From assembly GCA_016840095.1 (NCBI GenBank), contig JAEOSZ010000055.1, positions 1 to 64,000 of the forward strand: a stretch of 64,000 bases of DNA. The letters run 5' to 3'. Position 1 is the first letter of the stretch; each line of letters starts with the position of its first letter. Below the pieces are notes generated by a model. The model was not told the DNA's origin, did not search any database, and saw only the letters and a program-made list of their open reading frames with translations. A program made the translations under genes and the position numbers. This stretch comes from Candidatus Heimdallarchaeota archaeon (GTDB lineage: Archaea; Asgardarchaeota; Heimdallarchaeia; Heimdallarchaeales; Heimdallarchaeaceae). Positions 56,902 through 64,000 of this stretch are shown in pieces.

Positions 56902-58260
56902 CTAATTTGTTGCAGCTGTAATATCTATATCATCTATTAGCACATGAGGTATAAAAGTTGGAACTTCAACTTCCCAGCTTTTAATTTGTTTAATTTCCTT
57001 TCCAAGAGCTGAGATATTTTTGAATATATTATGCATTGTATCACTGATTCTTAACTCTCTAACAGGTTTAGAGATTTCTCCATTTTCTACAAGAAACATA
57101 CCGTCTCTTGGAATAGAAGAGAATATTCCATCAGCATAGCTGGTAAACCTTGTATACCAGTTGTTAGTAATATATAGAGTTGGTTTTCCTTTAGTTAATT
57201 CTAGTAATTCATCAAAAGAATGCTCTCCTGGTTCGAAGAAAACATTGGTATTCTCTGGAGCAATAAGTCCTGCATTTCCAGTACTTGTAGTACCAGCTTT
57301 TTTAGCAGTTGATGTATTATGAATAAAACCTTTCAGTATACCTTTTTCAACAATAACATTTCGACCAGTTGGATGACCTTCGTCATCAAAGGATTTAGAT
57401 CCTAATCCATTTGGTAGAAGTGCATCATCATAAACAGAAACATTTTCTGGTCCTATTGATTCTCCAATTTTATCTTTTAGCCATGAAAATCCTATTTCTA
57501 CATTGAAAGGATTTGCTGCTCTGGGAGTGGCTGCAACAATATCTGCTGCAACTCTAGGTTCTAACAGAATACTATATCTTCCTGGTTTTCCATTGGTTCC
57601 ACTAGTAGACATCTTAGCTATTTCTCCTGCTCTTGCACCAGCTTTTTCGAAATCAACTTTGGATGAAAGCCTTCCCACATCGACATTCGCACCTGAACTG
57701 GTATCATCAATAAATGATCTGATACTAAATTCATAACTTGTAGAATTCTCCGAAATACTCGCTCCTTTTGAGGAAAGAAGATGATCTTCTCTTGCTTCCC
57801 AAACAAGTACACCAGCAGATCTCTTAGCACCTTCTGCTTCAGCTGCGTTTATTGCTTCTTGAACTCTATCAATTGATTGATCATGGAATTCAATAAAATC
57901 TGAATCAACTAAATATTCAATCGTTGGATAACTAAAAGGACCATCAGATATACCAAAATAGTTCTGATTTTGTGGTAAGGAGTTTGATAGTTTTTCTAAG
58001 GATTCAAGTGCAGCAACAATAGAATCATCAGAAAGATCCTCTATATCTACAGCTACAGTTTTAGACTTTTTAGCAGCAAAAACACTTAATTGAAGTGATG
58101 CCCAGTTTTTGGCAATTGTTATTTGACTATCAGCAAACCGTAACTGAGATCGATTCCCTCTAGTTGCTGATATAACAAAATCATCAAATTCTAATGAATT
58201 GAGCTTATTTGCTGTAAAATCTAGTATATTTTCGATATCAATTTTTCCCATAATCTTCAC
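56902..58260 (-). CDS. TldD/PmbA family protein (TldE/PmbA-like)
   Basis: GRYSILLEPRVAADIVAAT; HPTGRNVIVEKGILKGFIHNTSTAKKAGTTSTGNAG; overlaps TldD gene by 4 nt. Confidence 0.92.
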   Translation of the reverse strand: MKIMGKIDIENILDFTANKLNSLEFDDFVISATRGNRSQLRFADSQITIAKNWASLQLSVFAAKKSKTVAVDIEDLSDDSIVAALESLEKLSNSLPQNQNYFGISDGPFSYPTIEYLVDSDFIEFHDQSIDRVQEAINAAEAEGAKRSAGVLVWEAREDHLLSSKGASISENSTSYEFSIRSFIDDTSSGANVDVGRLSSKVDFEKAGARAGEIAKMSTSGTNGKPGRYSILLEPRVAADIVAATPRAANPFNVEIGFSWLKDKIGESIGPENVSVYDDALLPNGLGSKSFDDEGHPTGRNVIVEKGILKGFIHNTSTAKKAGTTSTGNAGLIAPENTNVFFEPGEHSFDELLELTKGKPTLYITNNWYTRFTSYADGIFSSIPRDGMFLVENGEISKPVRELRISDTMHNIFKNISALGKEIKQIKSWEVEVPTFIPHVLIDDIDITAATN

Positions 58261-59705
58261 CTGACCTCCACATCTCTTATCCTCATAAAGGAACCTCCAT
58301 GATAGACTGGAGCACCTTGCATAGGATCACCTTTTCCACATGTTGCAGCATCAAATTCAAGATATTTTTCTTTAGCTACTGCATCAACTGATCCCCACAA
58401 CTTAGGAGTAGTAGTTTCAAAAACTGGTCTTCGAACTAGATGTTTGATTTCACCATTTTCAATGAGGTATGCTTCTAATCCAACATATTTAGAATGATAT
58501 CTTCTGTCATCTATGTTCCATTCAGTGAAATTATTCATTAGAACACCAAGTTTAATGTCTTCGAATAATTCTTCATATTCGAATGTTCCCGGTGCTAAGT
58601 AAGTATTTGCCATTCTTGGAATTGGTTCTCTGTTAAATCCAATTGCTCTTGCAGCTGCTGTGCTGTTTGTATTCATCCACGCTGCACTTTCTCTGTTATG
58701 TAGCATTTCATCAAAAATACCTTTATTATGTAAATATCGAGGACCAGCTTTTACACCTTCATCATCGTACAGATAGTACCCATAAGATCCTTCCAAAGTA
58801 GGATCATCAATGATAGTTACATATTCAGAACCTATTTGCTGTCCAATCATGTCTTCCTTCAGATAACTTTCACCAGCTTGAGCTCCTTCTCTCCCTAGGA
58901 TACGATCTCCCTCAGTAGGATGACCTGTGTTCTCATGACACATAATACCTATTACATTCGGACCTACAACATAATCTATTATTCCCTTTGGAGCTTCCTT
59001 TGAATCAGTTACTATTTTACTTAAGGTAGTTGCTTCTTTGTTAGCATACTCTTCAATTTTCCAGAAATCCAAAGATTCTAAACCTCCAGTTTTTCCTTTT
59101 TGAATCATGAGTTGTTCTTTTGAACCAGTGGTAGGATTGACAGCTACTAATAATCCAAATAGCTCTATCCTATCTATCTCACTTTCAATCTTAGCTCCTT
59201 CATTTGTAACAATATACTTCTTTTCTGTGCTATCGAGCATTTGAAAGAATCTGAAAGGTATAACTGCATTTGTTTTAAGTTCAGCAAGTTGTTTGTCCAT
59301 TTCCATCAATCTGTTAATCTTTGATTCCGGATCAACTTGCAATGGTCGTTTACCAGTTTCACCAAGTGAATCATATTTCACTTCATGAACTTTTTCATCA
59401 CTAAAAATAATCTTTTTGGATCTTCTTTTACCAGTAGCTTCTGCCATTTTAGTTGCAAAAGCAACTGCAATATTCATCTCTTCCTTTGTCATTTCATTGA
59501 AACTAGCGAAACCCACTCCTCCATCTTTGAGTACTCTAATACCTATACCATTGAATCTTTGAAAGCCACCTAATTCAGGGATACCATTTTTAAGAATACT
59601 AACATTGGTAGAGTCTTTCACATATCTTGCTTCAATATACTTTGCACCAAGTTTTTCTCCTTCTTCTATAGCTTTATCTGCTAAATCATATGAGCTTGAA
59701 GGCAT
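58257..59705 (-). CDS. tldD: TldD-family metalloprotease
   Basis: NVIGIMCHENTGHPTEGDRILGREGAQAGESYL (HExxxH); YGYYLYDDEGVKA. Confidence 0.93.
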   Translation of the reverse strand: MPSSSYDLADKAIEEGEKLGAKYIEARYVKDSTNVSILKNGIPELGGFQRFNGIGIRVLKDGGVGFASFNEMTKEEMNIAVAFATKMAEATGKRRSKKIIFSDEKVHEVKYDSLGETGKRPLQVDPESKINRLMEMDKQLAELKTNAVIPFRFFQMLDSTEKKYIVTNEGAKIESEIDRIELFGLLVAVNPTTGSKEQLMIQKGKTGGLESLDFWKIEEYANKEATTLSKIVTDSKEAPKGIIDYVVGPNVIGIMCHENTGHPTEGDRILGREGAQAGESYLKEDMIGQQIGSEYVTIIDDPTLEGSYGYYLYDDEGVKAGPRYLHNKGIFDEMLHNRESAAWMNTNSTAAARAIGFNREPIPRMANTYLAPGTFEYEELFEDIKLGVLMNNFTEWNIDDRRYHSKYVGLEAYLIENGEIKHLVRRPVFETTTPKLWGSVDAVAKEKYLEFDAATCGKGDPMQGAPVYHGGSFMRIRDVEVR

Positions 59706-59827
59706 GTTCGGAAATTAAGAAAGGATATATTTAAAGCTATTCGAAAACTAATTGTGCAAAATAGGTGCTAAATATTTTTAATATACTCATTCTAATAACT
59801 GCCATTCATAACTGAAGGTTTGAATAG

Positions 59828-61507
59828 ATGTCTAAAATCGCCACAAAAAATTCTGTTGTTGAGGGAGTAGAATTAGCAGGTGCAAAGATTCAGAAAAGAA
59901 TAGTTTCTCTAGATTTTCAAAGAGGTTTAGCTATTTTTCTTATGGTTTTCTTTCATTCACTTCAACATTTGTATGATATAGGATGGGCAACAAATGTTGA
60001 TGAACTTTTCAAGATGAATATTCTTGTAATTCTCAGTGTCATTCTTATGGCTTTTTTTACTGGTTGGGCTGGTTACTTTCTAATAATTTCTGCAATTGTT
60101 AATGCTTTGGCTATGTCAAAAAGAGCATCAAGAGGTCACAAACCTGCTCAGATATTAGCTAAGCAAATTCTAACAGGTCTTGGTATTTTATTTGCTGCAA
60201 TGCTTACTGAAGGTTTGTTTGGATATTATGGCTATTTGGGAAGTGGATTGAGAACAGGAAATTGGACTTCTTCAAGGTTTCTTCAAACTTTCGTAGGTAG
60301 ATCATTCTTCATGATGGAAACTTTACAAACTATAGGGTGGTGTATGATGATCACTGGTGTAATTCATTTTCTACTTATAAGAAGTGGTGGTTTCAAAAAA
60401 ATTAAACGAAATATCATCATTTATGCAATTTTAACATTAGTAATTATTGTATTGAGTCCTGTAATGTGGAATTGGACAGATAACATGAATTGGGGAGGAT
60501 ATTATAATCTTAACTTCTTCTCTGAAATAAGTGTTGATAGTAGATATTATACTAGTTTTAGGTGGCCAAATGAGTTTGATCAGTATAAAATTGGTACTTT
60601 TAAAGCTAGTTTCTTCTCTTTACTAACAGGTGATCTCGAACCATTATTTCCATTTATGTCAACTTCCTTTCTAGGAGCACTAATTGGTACAATTTTAGCT
60701 AAAGAAGATCCCCCAGAAAGACTTCCATTTTATGGTGCAATGACAGCACTTGGATTTATTGCTACCGGTGCAATTCTTATAGCAGCAGGACTGCCCTTTG
60801 ATTTTACATGGTATAGACCAATGATGTCCTATTTCTTGATTTTAATGGGGACATGGGTAGGTGTCATATCATTACTGCTGTACAAAGTAGAATACAGAGG
60901 AAAGCCTAATAAATTTGCTAAAAGAAGAGTTGTTAGTTTGATGCGTCTTTGGGGAATTATCTCTTTAACAATTTTTTCACTACAAATATTTTCACTTTTT
61001 CCTAGATGGGTACTGAGTTTCTTGTTAAAAGATGTAAATTTAGTAAATCAAAGACTACCTTTTGGTCAGGAAGGATTTGTTTTGCTTATCTGCTTCTATA
61101 TTCTGTTTGCATACCATTTTCTAGTAAAACTTTGGAGCAAATTTAACTTCAATTATTCTTTTGAATGGTTCATAATAAGATTCTCAAGTATTGGTTCTGG
61201 ACAAGATGTTTCTCAGAGATTAAATGTTGACACTGTAATGAATAAAACAGAATGGTATAGTTTTAAGAGAGAAGAGGTTTATCGCGTTTCTGCAATTATC
61301 TTATGTATTCTACTAGGCTTCTTAGGGATGCACAGATTTTACATAAACAATACAGATTCTAATTTGTTAGGAATTCAGAAATTAAAATTAAAAAATAAGA
61401 AGATAGGTTTTGTTTATCTACTTACTGGAGGACTTCTGTTTGCTGGCGTAATTTATGATTTGTATCTTATTATTAATAGCAAAGAACCTTTCAATATGAA
61501 ATGGTAA
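59828..61507 (+). CDS. DUF1624/acyltransferase-like membrane protein fused to a C-terminal TM2-like domain
   Basis: RIVSLDFQRGLAIFLMVFFHSLQHLYD; C-terminal AIILCILLGFLGMHRFYINNTD...GFVYLLTGGLLFAGVIYDLYLI. Confidence 0.75.
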   Translation: MSKIATKNSVVEGVELAGAKIQKRIVSLDFQRGLAIFLMVFFHSLQHLYDIGWATNVDELFKMNILVILSVILMAFFTGWAGYFLIISAIVNALAMSKRASRGHKPAQILAKQILTGLGILFAAMLTEGLFGYYGYLGSGLRTGNWTSSRFLQTFVGRSFFMMETLQTIGWCMMITGVIHFLLIRSGGFKKIKRNIIIYAILTLVIIVLSPVMWNWTDNMNWGGYYNLNFFSEISVDSRYYTSFRWPNEFDQYKIGTFKASFFSLLTGDLEPLFPFMSTSFLGALIGTILAKEDPPERLPFYGAMTALGFIATGAILIAAGLPFDFTWYRPMMSYFLILMGTWVGVISLLLYKVEYRGKPNKFAKRRVVSLMRLWGIISLTIFSLQIFSLFPRWVLSFLLKDVNLVNQRLPFGQEGFVLLICFYILFAYHFLVKLWSKFNFNYSFEWFIIRFSSIGSGQDVSQRLNVDTVMNKTEWYSFKREEVYRVSAIILCILLGFLGMHRFYINNTDSNLLGIQKLKLKNKKIGFVYLLTGGLLFAGVIYDLYLIINSKEPFNMKW

Positions 61508-61598
61508 GAACTTCTTTCCTTCTTTCTTTTTTGGTTGAGCGATACTTTATTAAATTACAGACCAAATTAATTGAATTAGAACATATGGAGTAAGAACT

Positions 61599-62426
61599 AT
61601 GGTTTTAGCTACATGGCAGATCATATTGATAGGTACTGGTGCTTCTCTGTTTGCAGGTTTAGCAACAGCATTTGGAGCTATTCCTGTCTTTTTCAAGAAA
61701 GATATTAGTGATAAAACGTTAGATTTGTTACTTGGATTTGCTGCAGGGGTGATGCTTGCTGCTTCAGCTTTTAGTCTTTTAGTGCCAGCTCTAAACTTAG
61801 ATCCTGTTCCATTTGGACCCAAATTTGAGTTAGATACTATCTGGTTAGTTGTTATTGGTGTTGTAATAGGAGCGGTTTTCATAGACATCATAGACAAATG
61901 GGCTCCTCATGAACATTTTATTTCTGGTCCAGAAGGAAAGATGTCCAAACGGTTAGCTGCTACATGGTTGTTTATTATAGCAATTACTATTCATAATTTC
62001 CCAGAAGGTTTAGCAGTTGGTGTTAGTTTTGGAAATGGAGATGTTGCAGAAGGTTCAGTTGTTGCTATTGCTATTGGTTTACAAAATATCCCTGAAGGTA
62101 CGGCTGTTGCAATGCCACTCTTAAGAGAAGGTTATTCAAAGAAAAAAGCGTTCATGATAGCAGCACTATCTGGATTGGTTGAACCACTTGGAGCAATTCT
62201 AGGTGTTGCTGCAGTTTCTATTGCTCAATTTTTCCTTGCATTTGGAATGGCTTTTGCAGCTGGAGCAATGATTTTTGTAGTTATTGACGAGATTATACCT
62301 GAAACGCATGGAAAAGAATATGCTAGACTGGTTACTTTTGGAGTCATTGTTGGATTCGTAATAATGATGTTCTTGGATAATTTCATAGAACCCTTATTAG
62401 CTGACTTAATAGGTCCAATAACGTGA
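61599..62426 (+). CDS. ZIP-family metal transporter (ZupT-like)
   Basis: TIHNFPEGLAVGVSFG; IGLQNIPEGTAVAMPLLREGYSKKKAF; AGAMIFVVIDEIIPE. Confidence 0.93.
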   Translation: MVLATWQIILIGTGASLFAGLATAFGAIPVFFKKDISDKTLDLLLGFAAGVMLAASAFSLLVPALNLDPVPFGPKFELDTIWLVVIGVVIGAVFIDIIDKWAPHEHFISGPEGKMSKRLAATWLFIIAITIHNFPEGLAVGVSFGNGDVAEGSVVAIAIGLQNIPEGTAVAMPLLREGYSKKKAFMIAALSGLVEPLGAILGVAAVSIAQFFLAFGMAFAAGAMIFVVIDEIIPETHGKEYARLVTFGVIVGFVIMMFLDNFIEPLLADLIGPIT

Positions 62427-62457
62427 CACCCAACAAGGGAAAATTTAGAATAAAGAA

Positions 62458-63732
62458 TTAAGGATAAATTCCCCTTAATTCATATTGTTTAACTATTGTT
62501 TCTAGAGCAACTGTATAAGCTGATAATCTCATATCATTAATACAGCATTCATCAGCGTGATCAAAGATTTTATCAAAAGCTCTTACCATGATTTCTTCTA
62601 ACTTGCTATTTACTTCTTCTTCTGTCCAGAATAATGCATCATTTCCTTGAACCCATTCAAAGTAACTTACAGTAACACCACCTGCATTAGCTAGGATATC
62701 AGGTAAAACTAGAACATTATTATCTTTCAGAATTTCATCTGCTCCTGGTGTAGTTGGTCCATTTGCTCCTTCTGCAACAATCTTTGCTTTAACAGTGTGA
62801 GCATTATATTTAGTAATTACACTTTCAACTGCACACGGAGCTAGAACATCAACTTCCAAAGCAAATAACTCATCGTTTGTAATATCTTTAGTTGAGTGTT
62901 GATAACCAACAACTGAACGATCTGAATTGTCTGGATTTTCATATACATATTTGTACAAATCTTCTACATCGAATCCATTTTCGTTGTAGATACCACCTTT
63001 CCAATCAGAAACACCTACAACTTTAGCTCCATTTTCAGCAATTATTCTAGCAAACCATGAACCTACATTTCCAAATCCTTGAACTGCTACAGTAGCACCT
63101 TCCATCTCTATTCCTAATCTCTTCATAGCTTGACGAGTTACAAAATAGACTCCTCTTCCTGTTGCAGCAGCTCTGCCAAGAGAACCACCAAGCTCAACAG
63201 GTTTACCAGTAACTACTCCTAATGCAGAATGGCCACCCCACATCGAGTAGGTGTCATAAATCCAAGCCATTTCTCTAGCTGATGTGTTGATATCTGGAGC
63301 TGGAATGTCACTTCTAGGATTAAAGACATTGATCATCTGGTGAGTGTATCTTCTGGTTACTTTTTCAATTTCTTTTAGTGACATTTCTCTTGGGTTACAG
63401 ATAACTCCACCTTTTGCTCCGGAATATGGTAAACCTACAATTGCACATTTGAAAGTCATCCAAAAGGCAAGAGCCATAACTTCCTCTCTAGTTACATGAG
63501 GACTGAATCTTATTCCTCCTTTGTTTGGAAGATTTTCATTGTGATGTACTCGAAAACCTGTGAATATCTCAACTCGTCCATCATCCATAACTACTGGAAA
63601 ATTAGTTTCAACTATTCTAATTGGATGTTTTAGAATTTTCATGATATTCTCATCAATATCCAGAACTTCACCTACTTTTTCTAGCTGTTTAACAGCCATC
63701 CTCCATGGATCAATAGCATGCTCTTCTGTCAT
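62458..63732 (-). CDS. gdhA: Glutamate dehydrogenase (Glu/Leu/Phe/Val dehydrogenase family)
   Basis: HHNENLPNKGGIRFSPHVTREEVMALAFWMTFKCAIVGLPYSGAKGGVICNP; TGRGVYFVTRQAM; VAVQGFGNVGSWFA. Confidence 0.96.
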   Translation of the reverse strand: MTEEHAIDPWRMAVKQLEKVGEVLDIDENIMKILKHPIRIVETNFPVVMDDGRVEIFTGFRVHHNENLPNKGGIRFSPHVTREEVMALAFWMTFKCAIVGLPYSGAKGGVICNPREMSLKEIEKVTRRYTHQMINVFNPRSDIPAPDINTSAREMAWIYDTYSMWGGHSALGVVTGKPVELGGSLGRAAATGRGVYFVTRQAMKRLGIEMEGATVAVQGFGNVGSWFARIIAENGAKVVGVSDWKGGIYNENGFDVEDLYKYVYENPDNSDRSVVGYQHSTKDITNDELFALEVDVLAPCAVESVITKYNAHTVKAKIVAEGANGPTTPGADEILKDNNVLVLPDILANAGGVTVSYFEWVQGNDALFWTEEEVNSKLEEIMVRAFDKIFDHADECCINDMRLSAYTVALETIVKQYELRGIYP

Positions 63733-63806
63733 GAGTAACTCAAAAACTGTTCTTTTTTTAAATTTTCTTACTATACTAAGTTTGTTTGGTCCAAGTTAAG
63801 AAAAAT

Positions 63807-64000
63807 TCATACAGGTGGAAATTCTAATGGAAATTGATCGGTGGAGTTACTTGGTCCATCAATATAATAATCTCCAGATAACCATTCAGACCAGAAATTC
63901 CCCTCAGAAGAACTACTTGACCATTCACTAAAATTTCCTTCATCATATGCTTGAGATGTTCCTAATAAGTTATTGAAATAGAACGAATTAAGAAATATTT
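63807..64000 (-). CDS. C-terminal end of another beta-helix (NosD-like) protein, truncated by the window; absent from the ORF track
   Basis: Minus-strand frame ...LLGTSQAYDEGNFSEWSSSSSEGNFWSEWLSGDYYIDGPSNSTDQFPLEFPPV* matches the C-terminal motif of 1-1099 and 33893-35518. Confidence 0.75.
   Translation of the reverse strand, partial: IFLNSFYFNNLLGTSQAYDEGNFSEWSSSSSEGNFWSEWLSGDYYIDGPSNSTDQFPLEFPPV

Noticed and set aside
57503-57830. Overlapping small ORFs inside the TldE gene
   Set aside because: Antisense or out-of-frame to a strongly supported CDS; no domain signal.
1-64000. tRNA, rRNA, CRISPR arrays, transposases or prophage genes
   Set aside because: I scanned for T-arm consensus, regularly spaced direct repeats and integrase/transposase motifs and saw none convincing; covariance-model and repeat-finder runs would be needed to exclude them.

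Overview
AT-rich (about one third GC by eye) archaeal-looking 64 kb chromosomal window, densely coding. Gene content (F420-type Ddn-like oxidoreductase, TldD/TldE pair, leaderless-looking TATA promoters, many surface proteins ending in a single C-terminal TM helix plus KKRK-type tail) fits an archaeon, possibly an Asgard lineage; this assignment is inference. I see no rRNA, convincing tRNA, CRISPR array or transposase. The content is mostly metabolic and transport genes plus many lineage-specific surface proteins. The strongest unusual signal is a set of ABC-type family-5 solute-binding proteins with circularly permuted domain order: the segment that is C-terminal in DppA/OppA is N-terminal here. 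There are two full-length, C-terminally membrane-anchored paralogs (17851-19821 and 35513-37780) and one secreted protein (38090-38860) that looks like only the relocated module. No cognate permease or ATPase genes are in the window. Secondary points of interest: a three-gene split of the DUF2229/HgdB-type dehydratase-activase system next to two paralogous Cys-rich mini-proteins; a SatD regulator with a DUF3307-like membrane partner; a wHTH fused to a degenerate methyltransferase; a membrane-anchored one-component regulator coupled to a beta-helix surface protein; a tandem triplet of acyltransferases; an acyltransferase-TM2 fusion; and nested palindromes plus a mini-ORF upstream of an esterase/HxlR pair.
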